Origin: Oxalobacteraceae bacterium UBA6018
GTDB lineage: Bacteria; Pseudomonadota; Gammaproteobacteria; Burkholderiales; Burkholderiaceae_D
Assembly: GCA_002428015.1 (NCBI GenBank)
Contig: DIZW01000089.1
Location: 42,114 to 68,645, forward strand
DNA length: 26,532 nucleotides
Direction: 5' to 3'
The notes under the pieces were generated by a model that saw only the letters and a program-made list of their open reading frames with translations, searched no databases and was not told where the DNA came from. Position numbers and translations under genes: made by a program. How positions within the stretch are numbered: the stretch's first letter is position 1; each line of letters begins with the position of its first letter. Of this stretch, positions 1 to 6,419 are shown piece by piece.

Positions 1-36
1 CGTCAAAATCTGGCCTCGCCCAGTTATTTTTTCGCT

Positions 37-68
37 TTGACTCCCCAAGTCCGACAGGCTGCTAGAAT
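37..68 (+). promoter_or_regulatory. Putative sigma70 promoter (extended -10) of the gntR-HPt-receiver operon
   Basis: An extended -10, TGCTAGAAT, lies at 60-68. A TTGACT hexamer at 37-42 is a possible -35 but its spacing is long (20 bp). Transcription would start near base 75, which argues against translation from the TTG at 75. Read by eye only; no start-site data. Confidence 0.45.
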
Positions 69-98
69 CGGCACTTGAGCAGGTTTTCGGAGAGTAGT

Positions 99-818
99 TT
101 GGAACAGCAGATCGCGCAAGAGAGCACGCCGATTTTCCAGCGCATCAAGGATTACCTGATGGGCGAGATCGCCGCCGGGCGCTGGAAAGAGGGCGAGCTG
201 GTGCCGTCCGAGCAGGCGCTGGTGCGCCAGTTCGGCGTCTCGCGCATGACCGTCAACCGCGCCGTGCGCGAGCTCACCGCCGAACATGTGCTGACCCGCC
301 GCCAGGGCGCCGGCACCTTTGTCGCGCCTCGCAAGATCCAGGCCTCGCTGCTGGACATCCGCAGCATCGCCGACGAAGTGCGCGCGCGCGGCCATCGCCA
401 CCGCAGCGCGCCGCGCCTGCTCGAACAGGCCGGCGCGTCGGAACTGCTGGCGGCCCAGTTCGCGCTGGCCGCGGGCGCCCCGCTGTTCCACTCGCTGATC
501 GTCCATTACGAGGACGAGGTGCCGATCCAGGCCGAGGACCGCTGGGTCAACCCGGCCTGCGCGCCGCTCTACCTAGAGCAGGACTTTTCGGCCATCACGC
601 CCAACCAGCACCTGATGCTGGCCGCCCCCCTGCAGGACGCCACCTTCAGCATCGAGGCGCAAGCGGCGCCGCGCGATATCGTCGAGATGCTGGCGCTGGA
701 AAAAGGCCAGTGCTGCCTGGTCCTCAAGCGCAAGACGCGTTCGCTGGGACGGGTGGCGTCGGTGGCGACGATGTGGCACCCCGGCCACCTGTACCAGTTC
801 ACCGGCAGCGTGGGCTGA
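99..818 (+). CDS. GntR-family (HutC-type) transcriptional regulator
   Basis: DNA-binding repressor of the GntR/HutC subfamily; HutC proteins repress histidine-utilisation genes in response to urocanate. Counting from the TTG at 99, a winged helix-turn-helix spans about residues 10-76 (core VPSEQALVRQFGVSRMTVNR). A UTRA ligand-binding domain follows at about 96-232 and keeps the HutC-like order LDIRSIADEVRARGHRH, HSLIVHYEDEVPIQ, then a C-terminal HPGHLYQ. The open frame also allows a TTG start at 75 (247 aa). I prefer 99 (239 aa) because GGAGAG at 89-94 precedes it and the predicted transcript begins near 75. The gene is followed after 1 bp by an HPt gene. No hut enzyme gene is visible in the window, so the histidine role is inferred from subfamily likeness alone. 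Confidence 0.88.
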   Translation: MEQQIAQESTPIFQRIKDYLMGEIAAGRWKEGELVPSEQALVRQFGVSRMTVNRAVRELTAEHVLTRRQGAGTFVAPRKIQASLLDIRSIADEVRARGHRHRSAPRLLEQAGASELLAAQFALAAGAPLFHSLIVHYEDEVPIQAEDRWVNPACAPLYLEQDFSAITPNQHLMLAAPLQDATFSIEAQAAPRDIVEMLALEKGQCCLVLKRKTRSLGRVASVATMWHPGHLYQFTGSVG

Positions 819-819
819 C

Positions 820-1173
820 ATGGGCGACACGCGCGTGATCGACCTGGCGGTGCTGGCCGAGCTGATCGGCCCCAACCCGGACAAGCTGACCCAGTTCGCG
901 CTGCGCTTCGTCGAGAGCACGCGCGCCGGCCTGGTCGAGCTGGACGCCTGCCTGGAGCGCGGCGACATGGCGCGCATCCGCGAACTGGGGCACCGCATCA
1001 AGTCGTCCGCGCGCATCGTCGGCGCCTTCGGCATGGCGGAGCTGTGCGAGCGGCCGGAACACCTGGCGCCGGCGGCGCGCGCCGCCGAGCTGGCCGCGGC
1101 GCGCGCGCTGGCCGGGCAACTGTGGCCACTGCTGGAACACATCGGCGCGGCGCTCGCGGCGCCCGGCCCATGA
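820..1173 (+). CDS. Stand-alone HPt (histidine phosphotransfer) protein
   Basis: Small cytoplasmic protein of 117 aa, predicted to carry phosphate between a sensor kinase and a receiver. The region LGHRIKSSARIVGAFGMAEL matches the HPt active-site helix, with His58 as the probable phosphorylated residue followed by the usual K-S-S. It is almost all alpha-helical and has no other domain. The ATG lies 1 bp after the stop of the upstream GntR gene. The stop overlaps the ATG of the next gene as ATGA, so all three genes are probably translationally coupled. No histidine kinase is encoded nearby, so the donor must be elsewhere. The His, lysine and serine pattern supports the family well; the partner proteins are inferred. 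Confidence 0.85.
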   Translation: MGDTRVIDLAVLAELIGPNPDKLTQFALRFVESTRAGLVELDACLERGDMARIRELGHRIKSSARIVGAFGMAELCERPEHLAPAARAAELAAARALAGQLWPLLEHIGAALAAPGP

Positions 1174-1631
1174 GCGGGCCGGGTGTGCCAGGGGCGCCGG
1201 CGCCGCTGCGCGTGCTGCTGCTCGACGACGACGTGTTCATGCTCGACGTGCTGGCCGACATGCTGGGGCAACTGGGCGGGTACGCGGTGGAAGCCGAGAG
1301 CGACGCGCGGCGCGCGCTGCTGGGCCTGGCCAGGTACGCGCCGGACCTGATGATCTGCGACCTGTCCCTGCCCGACATGGACGGCATCGAGTTCATGCAC
1401 GCGGCCGCCTGCGCGGGCTTTCACGGCGCCGTGATGCTGCTTTCGGGGATGGACAGCGGGGTGCGCCAGGCCGCCGAACACCTGGCACGCGCCCACGGCC
1501 TGCGCGTGATCGGCGCCTACAAAAAACCGATCACCCTGGCCCAGCTGGACGGCGCGCTGCTGCCCCTGCGGCAGGGGCGCGCGGGCGTGCACGAGAATTC
1601 GAACAATCTCACGCCCTATTCTGGAAAATAG
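1170..1631 (+). CDS. Single-domain response regulator (receiver)
   Basis: CheY-like receiver of 153 aa with no output domain. The acidic pocket is DDD at 19-21, the phospho-acceptor is Asp64 (MICDLSLPDMDG), the switch Ser is S92 (LLSGMD) and the conserved lysine is in KKP at 118-120. The start is the ATG at 1170, which overlaps the HPt stop (ATGA). The frame stays open upstream to 1044, but that part lies inside the HPt gene and is rejected. About 30 residues after KKP show no recognisable domain. As an output-less receiver paired with an HPt, it could be a phosphate sink or an intermediate relay step, possibly acting on the linked regulator. That connection is inference. Confidence 0.87.
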   Translation: MSGPGVPGAPAPLRVLLLDDDVFMLDVLADMLGQLGGYAVEAESDARRALLGLARYAPDLMICDLSLPDMDGIEFMHAAACAGFHGAVMLLSGMDSGVRQAAEHLARAHGLRVIGAYKKPITLAQLDGALLPLRQGRAGVHENSNNLTPYSGK

Positions 1632-1655
1632 GTTATTATTCGGCTAAATCCCCGC

Positions 1656-1685
1656 CTGACACCCTCTTGCCGCCTTCCATATATT
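1656..1685 (+). promoter_or_regulatory. Putative sigma70 promoter of trxA-rho
   Basis: CTGACA (1656-1661) and TATATT (1680-1685) are separated by 18 bp, each five of six matches to consensus. The predicted start near 1692 would give a leader of about 118 nt before trxA. A CCTATT/AATAGG inverted repeat at 1615-1632 sits just upstream, at the end of the receiver gene. Confidence 0.5.
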
Positions 1686-1809
1686 GAATTTGCGCACATC
1701 ATCTCCACCTCTGTGTTGCAAGAATAAACAAGGAACTGGCTGGCGAACCCGAACGAGGGTCGGCTGATCCCCAGGCGTTATTGACCCCTTACCTCTGACT
1801 GAGGAAAAC

Positions 1810-2136
1810 ATGAGCGAAAATATCAAACACATTAGCGATGCATCCTTCGAAGCTGACGTGCTCAAATCCGAGCGCCCGGTGCTGGTCGATTTCTGGGCCG
1901 AGTGGTGCGGTCCATGCAAGGCCATCGGCCCGATCCTCGAGGAAGTGGCCAAGGAATACGATGGCAAGATCCTGATCGCCAAGATGGACGTGGACGCCAA
2001 CCAGGCCGTGCCTGCCAAGTTCGGCATCCGCGGCATCCCGACCCTGATCCTGTTCAAGAACGGTGTCGCGGCCGCGCAAAAAGTCGGCGCGATGGCCAAG
2101 GGCCAGTTGACGTCTTTCATCGACAGCAATATCTAA
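1810..2136 (+). CDS. trxA: Thioredoxin 1
   Basis: Cytoplasmic thiol-disulfide reductase that passes electrons from thioredoxin reductase to ribonucleotide reductase, peroxiredoxins and other proteins. The 108-aa length is normal. The active site WCGPCK is at residues 32-37 (redox Cys33 and Cys36), and the cis-proline is in GIPTLILF (Pro77). The ATG at 1810 follows GAGGAAAAC, a good ribosome-binding site. The trxA-rho order is widely conserved in proteobacteria. No intrinsic terminator separates the two genes, so they are probably co-transcribed with attenuation in the leader of rho. Confidence 0.97.
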   Translation: MSENIKHISDASFEADVLKSERPVLVDFWAEWCGPCKAIGPILEEVAKEYDGKILIAKMDVDANQAVPAKFGIRGIPTLILFKNGVAAAQKVGAMAKGQLTSFIDSNI

Positions 2137-2213
2137 AACGCAGCAGCTACGCGACGGCAGAGCGCCCGCACTGTCGTCTTGTCACTGGCCGGGAAGCGGC
2201 GCAGCCTCGACTG

Positions 2214-2284
2214 AACCCTTCCCACCTTGATTAACCCACGCAGTTCCCTCCCCTACCTTTACTTTCCCGTCACGGGACTCAAAC
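2214..2284 (+). promoter_or_regulatory. rho leader: C-rich/G-poor tract (rut-like) and SD-masking hairpin
   Basis: Bases 2214-2273 contain 28 C and only 4 G in 60 nt, an island unlike the GC-balanced surroundings and of the kind Rho loads on. TCCCG (2265-2269) and CGGGA (2273-2277) then form a small hairpin. Its right arm contains the GGGA that would act as the Shine-Dalgarno, 7 nt before the rho ATG at 2285. In E. coli, rho is autoregulated by termination in its leader, so this fits the same logic. Composition and pairing are seen directly; function is inferred. Confidence 0.5.
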
Positions 2285-3547
2285 ATGCATTTATCTGAAC
2301 TGAAGGCAATGCACGTCTCCGCTCTCCTGGAGATGGCGATCGGCCTTGATATCGACAACGCGGCACGCCTGCGCAAACAAGAACTGATGTTCGCGATCCT
2401 GAAAAAGCGCGCGAAATCGGGCGAGCAGATTTTCGGCGACGGCGCCCTCGAGGTGCTGCCGGACGGCTTCGGCTTCCTGCGCTCGCCCGACGCGAGCTAC
2501 ATGGCGTCCACCGACGATATCTACATCTCGCCGTCGCAGATCCGCCGCTTCAACCTGCACACCGGCGACTCGATCGAAGGCGAAGTGCGCACCCCCAAGG
2601 ATGGCGAGCGCTATTTCGCCCTGGTCAAGGTGGACAAGGTCAACGGCGAATCGCCGGAGGCGTCCAAGCACCGCATCCTGTTCGAGAACCTGACCCCGCT
2701 GCACCCGAACGAGCCGCTGCGCCTCGAACGCGAGATGAACGGCCAGGAGAACATCACCGGCCGCATCATCGACCTGATCGCGCCGATCGGCAAGGGCCAG
2801 CGCGGCCTGCTGGTGGCCTCGCCCAAGTCCGGCAAGTCGGTGATCCTGCAGCACATCGCGCACGCGATCACCGCCAACCATCCCGACTGCACCCTGATCG
2901 TGCTGCTGATCGACGAGCGTCCTGAGGAAGTGACGGAGATGCAGCGTTCGGTGCGCGGCGAAGTGGTGGCCTCGACCTTCGACGAGCCGGCCACGCGCCA
3001 CGTGCAGGTCGCCGAGATGGTGCTGGAAAAGGCCAAGCGCCTGGTCGAGATGAAGAAGGACGTGATCATCCTGCTGGACTCGATCACGCGCCTGGCGCGC
3101 GCCTACAACACCGTGATCCCGGCCTCGGGCAAGGTGCTCACCGGCGGCGTCGACGCCAACGCGCTGCAGCGCCCGAAGCGCTTCTTCGGCGCGGCCCGCA
3201 ACATCGAGGAAGGCGGTTCGCTGACCATCATCGCGACCGCGCTGATCGAGACCGGTTCGCGCATGGATGACGTGATCTACGAGGAATTCAAGGGTACCGG
3301 CAACATGGAAGTGCACCTCGAGCGCCGTCTGGCCGAGAAGCGCGTCTACCCGGCGATCAACCTGAACAAGTCCGGCACGCGCCGCGAGGAACTGCTGATC
3401 AAGGCCGACCAGCTGCAGAAGATCTGGATCCTGCGCAAGCTGCTGTACTCGATGGACGAGATCGAGGCGATGGAGTTCATCCTCGACAAGATGAAGGCGA
3501 CGAAGAACAACAACGAGTTCTTCGACATGATGCGCCGCGGCGGCTAA
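2285..3547 (+). CDS. rho: Transcription termination factor Rho
   Basis: Hexameric RNA-dependent ATPase/helicase that ends transcription at Rho-dependent sites. The 420-aa length is standard. The N-terminal domain (MHLSELKAMHVSALLEMA) leads into the RNA-binding cold-shock fold with RNP1 DGFGFLR at 60-66. The ATPase has a Walker A in ASPKSGKS (178-185) and a Walker B around VIILLDS (Asp265). The Q-loop region TGGVDANALQ is at 286-295 and the R-loop KGTGN at 336-340. All key segments are intact and there is no N-terminal insertion. It lies downstream of trxA, as in many proteobacteria, and ends at a strong terminator. Confidence 0.99.
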   Translation: MHLSELKAMHVSALLEMAIGLDIDNAARLRKQELMFAILKKRAKSGEQIFGDGALEVLPDGFGFLRSPDASYMASTDDIYISPSQIRRFNLHTGDSIEGEVRTPKDGERYFALVKVDKVNGESPEASKHRILFENLTPLHPNEPLRLEREMNGQENITGRIIDLIAPIGKGQRGLLVASPKSGKSVILQHIAHAITANHPDCTLIVLLIDERPEEVTEMQRSVRGEVVASTFDEPATRHVQVAEMVLEKAKRLVEMKKDVIILLDSITRLARAYNTVIPASGKVLTGGVDANALQRPKRFFGAARNIEEGGSLTIIATALIETGSRMDDVIYEEFKGTGNMEVHLERRLAEKRVYPAINLNKSGTRREELLIKADQLQKIWILRKLLYSMDEIEAMEFILDKMKATKNNNEFFDMMRRGG

Positions 3548-3570
3548 GACCGGCCGCAAGAGCATCGACA

Positions 3571-3596
3571 AAGGGTGGCGCGAGCCACCCTTTTTT
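3571..3596 (+). terminator. Intrinsic terminator of rho
   Basis: A 9-bp perfect stem (AAGGGTGGC 3571-3579 with GCCACCCTT 3584-3592) around a GCGA tetraloop runs into six T residues (3591-3596). It begins 24 bp after the rho stop. Confidence 0.93.
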
Positions 3597-3674
3597 CGTT
3601 CCCCGCGCGCTCTAGGCCCAGGTCATGCGCGCGTGCCCGCGCGCGCGAAAACTGTGAATAGCAGGGAGACGACC

Positions 3675-3971
3675 ATGGCGACCGAACTTGCGAAGGCGAT
3701 CGGCGACGACTATATTAGGGACATGGACAGGCGTCTCATCATCCTCGAAACGCGTTTCGATACCATCTTGCCAACACTGGCGACCAAGGCCGACCTGATG
3801 GAATTGCGCGCCGATCTGCGCGACGAAATTTACGGCTTGTACAAGTGGATGGCGGCGACATGCATCTCGCTGCTGCTCGGCTTTGCCGGCCTGTCGCTCA
3901 CTTTGCTTAGCCAGAACCACGCCCAGATGCGCGTGTTGGAGCAGTTGGTGGCCGCCCAACAGCCGCATTAG
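3675..3971 (+). CDS. Small coiled-coil membrane protein, unknown function
   Basis: A 98-aa protein I cannot name. Residues about 8-50 are charged and heptad-like (RRLIILETRFDTILPTL, then KADLMELRADLRDEI), suggesting a coiled coil. One hydrophobic segment at about 54-76 (WMAATCISLLLGFAGLSLTLL) is a likely membrane span, and a short tail follows. This helix-then-anchor layout resembles small membrane-anchored coiled-coil proteins often annotated as hypothetical or DUF1640-like. The ATG at 3675 is preceded by GGGAG at good spacing; the open frame upstream to 3633 lacks such a site. It interrupts the usual rho-rpmE adjacency, sits between two terminators and may have its own weak promoter. Confidence 0.7.
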   Translation: MATELAKAIGDDYIRDMDRRLIILETRFDTILPTLATKADLMELRADLRDEIYGLYKWMAATCISLLLGFAGLSLTLLSQNHAQMRVLEQLVAAQQPH

Positions 3972-4017
3972 CCGCATTTGACACGTTTGCCGCATTCGCC
4001 GACAACGATCGGGCAAA

Positions 4018-4056
4018 CAATCGACGATTGCCTCGCGGCGCCAGGCCTTGTATAAT
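4018..4056 (+). promoter_or_regulatory. Strong sigma70 promoter of rpmE2 with overlapping palindrome
   Basis: TTGCCT (4028-4033) and a perfect TATAAT (4051-4056) are 17 bp apart, so transcription should start near 4063, 100 nt before the ATG. A perfect inverted repeat CAATCG-A-CGATTG at 4018-4030 overlaps the -35, a position typical of an operator. I do not recognise the cognate regulator. Confidence 0.75.
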
Positions 4057-4162
4057 CGCCGGTTGCAGTATTTAACCCCGGCAAGTGAGCGGCAATCGGG
4101 TCAAGAAGCAGGACTGACCGCCGAAGTGCTGTTTGGCTACCAACTCAAACCAAGGCAAAACC

Positions 4163-4432
4163 ATGAAGACCGATACCCATCCAGATTACCGCGAAGTGGT
4201 GTTCCACGACCTGTCGTGCGACTTCAAATTCGTCACCCGCTCGACCATCGCCACCCGTGAGACCATCAAGCACGAAGGCAAGGACTATCCACTAGTCAAG
4301 ATCGAGGTGTCCGCTGAATCGCACCCGTTCTACACCGGCAAGCACAAGATCGTCGACACCGCTGGTCGCGTCGAGAAATTCCGCCAGAAATTCGGCGCCG
4401 TCGGTTCCAAGACCGCAGTCGCAAACGGCTAA
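4163..4432 (+). CDS. rpmE2: 50S ribosomal protein L31 type B
   Basis: Component of the large ribosomal subunit, 89 aa. MKTDTHPDYREVVFHDLSCDFKF at the start and FYTGKHKIVDTAGRVEKFRQKFG near the end are hallmarks of L31. Only one cysteine is present, so the zinc-binding cysteine set of type A L31 is missing. This is therefore the zinc-independent type B paralogue. The ATG at 4163 follows CCAAGGCAAAACC. The frame is open ten codons further upstream, but those residues are not part of the family. It is the conserved rho neighbour and is expressed from the strong promoter at 4028-4056. Confidence 0.95.
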   Translation: MKTDTHPDYREVVFHDLSCDFKFVTRSTIATRETIKHEGKDYPLVKIEVSAESHPFYTGKHKIVDTAGRVEKFRQKFGAVGSKTAVANG

Positions 4433-4452
4433 GCCTTCCCGGCCCAGCACGG

Positions 4453-4479
4453 AAAAAGCAGCCACGGCTGCTTTTTTTT
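4453..4479 (+). terminator. Intrinsic terminator of rpmE2
   Basis: AGCAGCC (4457-4463) pairs perfectly with GGCTGCT (4466-4472). The stem is preceded by A residues and followed by a run of eight T (4472-4479). It lies 21 bp after the rpmE2 stop. Confidence 0.93.
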
Positions 4480-4524
4480 CGTTGATACTACGCCCTACCG
4501 TTGTTCACTCGCCCCACGCCATCG

Positions 4525-6261
4525 ATGAAACCAGTCCGCCTCGCCGCCGCCGCCACCCTCGCCTTGCCGCGCTGGGCCCTGTATGCCCTGGGCCTGCTGT
4601 ACATCTTGCCGGGCCTGATCGGGCGCGAACTGTGGAAGGACGACGCCGGCAGCTTCGGCATCATGTGGACCATGGCCCACGGCAGCCTGAACGACTGGCT
4701 GCTGCCCAACATCGCCGGCCTGCCCGTATACGACGACGGCCCGCTGGCCTTCTGGCTGGGCGCGCTATGCATCAAGCTGTTCGGCTGGCTGGTGGGCGAC
4801 CCGATGGCCGCGCGCGTGTCGACCATGGCCATTTTCGTGTGCGGCGCCATGTCGGTCTGGTACACCGCCTTCCACCTGGGGCGGCGCCCGGAGGCCCAGC
4901 CGCTGCGCCTGGCGTTCGGCGGCCAGCCCGAGCCGGACGACTACGGCCGCACCCTGGGCGACGCCGCCGTGCTGATCTACCTGGGCTGCCTGGGCCTGCT
5001 GCTGTTCAGCCATGAGACGCTGGCCGTCACCCTGCAGGGCGCGCTGCTGGCCTACTTCCTGTACCGCGCCGTGCGCTACGTCGAACATCCCTCGCTGCGC
5101 AATGCCGCCCTGATCGGCCTGTCGCTGGGCGCGCTGACCCTGACCCGCGGCCTGCTCACCCCGCTCGTGCTGCTGCTGACCCTGTTTTTCACGACCCGCT
5201 TCCTGAAGATGCCGCCGGCGCGCGCGCTGACCGAACTCGGTGTGTCGGTGCTGGCCGCGCTGGCCATCGCCGCCGTGTGGATCGTGCCGGCCCTGGCCGT
5301 GCGGCCCTACGACCTGACCCCGGTGGCGCACTGGATGGCCTGGAACGCCGAGCAGGCCGCGCTGCCGACCTGGAGCTCGATACGGACCTTCGTGCACGTT
5401 GGCCTGTGGTTCTTCTGGCCGGCCTGGCCGTTCGCCGGCTGGGCGATCTACGCGTGGCGGCGCCAGAACCACCTGCTGCACATCGTGCTGCCGCTGTCGT
5501 TCGTGTGCGCTCTGAGCGTGCTGATCGTGTGCGACCCGGCGCCCGAAAACGGCGACCTGCTCAAGCTGCTGCCGCCGCTGGCGATCATGGCCGCCTTCGG
5601 CCTGCCGACCATGAAGCGCGGCGCCATCAATGCGATCGACTGGTTCTCGGTCACGGTGCTGACCATGATCGCGGGGGTGGTGTGGCTGTTCTGGGGTGCG
5701 CGCCTGACCGGCTGGCCGGCCCAGTTCGCCAGGAACGTGCTCAAGCTGCTGCCTGGCTACAAGCCCGAGTTCGGGCCGCTGGCCTTCATCGTGGCCGCCT
5801 GCGCCAGCGTCGGCTGGATCGCCCTGGTCAACTGGCGCCTGTCGCGCCAGCCCTCGGTGCTGTGGCGCGCGGTGGTGCTGTCCTCGGGCGGCCTGATCCT
5901 GCTATGGGTGATGCTGACCACGCTGTTCCTGCCCGACCTGAACTACAGCAAGAGCTACGCCTCGGTGGCGCGCCAGCTCGCCGCCCAGCTGCCGCCCGGC
6001 GGCGGATGCATCGACACCAATGTCGGCATGCCGCAGCGCGCCTCGCTGGCCTACTATGGCGCCCTGCCGTTCGCCGGCGTGGCGAGCGCCGGGCAGTGCG
6101 ACCTGTTCCTGCTGCAGCACAGCGTGCGCCTGCACGACAAGCACGAGATGACCACGCCGCCCGGCGACGCCCAGTGGCAGCTGCTGTGGGAAGGACGCCG
6201 CGCCTCGGACCGCGACGAGCGCTTCAAGCTGTACCGGCGCACCGCGCAGACGCGGCGCTAG
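4525..6261 (+). CDS. GT39/ArnT-like membrane glycosyltransferase
   Basis: Polytopic inner-membrane protein of 578 aa from the ATG at 4525. A TTG at 4501 would add 8 residues; neither start has a good ribosome-binding site. It resembles the dolichyl-phosphate-mannose/ArnT (GT39/GT83) superfamily, which transfers sugars from polyprenyl-phosphate donors to lipid or protein acceptors on the periplasmic side. The acidic WKDDAG motif in the first periplasmic loop (about residues 38-42) matches the catalytic position of the family. YDDGPLAFWLG corresponds to the next conserved loop. About 10-12 hydrophobic spans are followed by a periplasmic C-terminal domain of about 110 residues. Donor and acceptor are unknown. 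The last codon is followed directly by TAG, which belongs to the MITE-like element. Confidence 0.85.
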   Translation: MKPVRLAAAATLALPRWALYALGLLYILPGLIGRELWKDDAGSFGIMWTMAHGSLNDWLLPNIAGLPVYDDGPLAFWLGALCIKLFGWLVGDPMAARVSTMAIFVCGAMSVWYTAFHLGRRPEAQPLRLAFGGQPEPDDYGRTLGDAAVLIYLGCLGLLLFSHETLAVTLQGALLAYFLYRAVRYVEHPSLRNAALIGLSLGALTLTRGLLTPLVLLLTLFFTTRFLKMPPARALTELGVSVLAALAIAAVWIVPALAVRPYDLTPVAHWMAWNAEQAALPTWSSIRTFVHVGLWFFWPAWPFAGWAIYAWRRQNHLLHIVLPLSFVCALSVLIVCDPAPENGDLLKLLPPLAIMAAFGLPTMKRGAINAIDWFSVTVLTMIAGVVWLFWGARLTGWPAQFARNVLKLLPGYKPEFGPLAFIVAACASVGWIALVNWRLSRQPSVLWRAVVLSSGGLILLWVMLTTLFLPDLNYSKSYASVARQLAAQLPPGGGCIDTNVGMPQRASLAYYGALPFAGVASAGQCDLFLLQHSVRLHDKHEMTTPPGDAQWQLLWEGRRASDRDERFKLYRRTAQTRR

Positions 6262-6419
6262 TGTCCTGAGTTGCTAGTTCGTTGAATAATAAATGTGGCG
6301 AAATCGCCCTGAGACAAGGAGCAAAGCACAGCAAGGCCGAGGCCTTGCGAGCATTTGCGACGCAGTATCAGGACGATTCTCGCCATATTTATTCAACGAA
6401 TCTGCAACTCAGGACACTA
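6259..6419. mobile_element. MITE-like inverted-repeat element flanked by TA
   Basis: A 161-bp non-coding element. Its outer 16 bases are perfect inverted repeats (TAGTGTCCTGAGTTGC at 6259-6274, complement at 6404-6419). After a 3-bp mismatch the repeat continues with TTCGTTGAATAA (6278-6289 against 6389-6400) and then a degenerate TGGCGA/TCGCCA, so the arms are about 43 bp. Each end is TA, consistent with the TA duplication made by IS630/Tc1-mariner transposases. The centre holds GCAAGGCC/GGCCTTGC (6331-6348). No transposase is present, so movement would need one in trans. The ends supply the TAG stop of both flanking convergent genes, and the long hairpin could act as a two-way terminator. 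Family assignment is inferred from the TA and the repeat structure. Confidence 0.85.

Noticed and set aside
1615..1632. CCTATT/AATAGG hairpin at the end of the receiver gene as a terminator
   Set aside because: The stem is short and AT-rich and the following T tract is broken, so it is too weak to claim.
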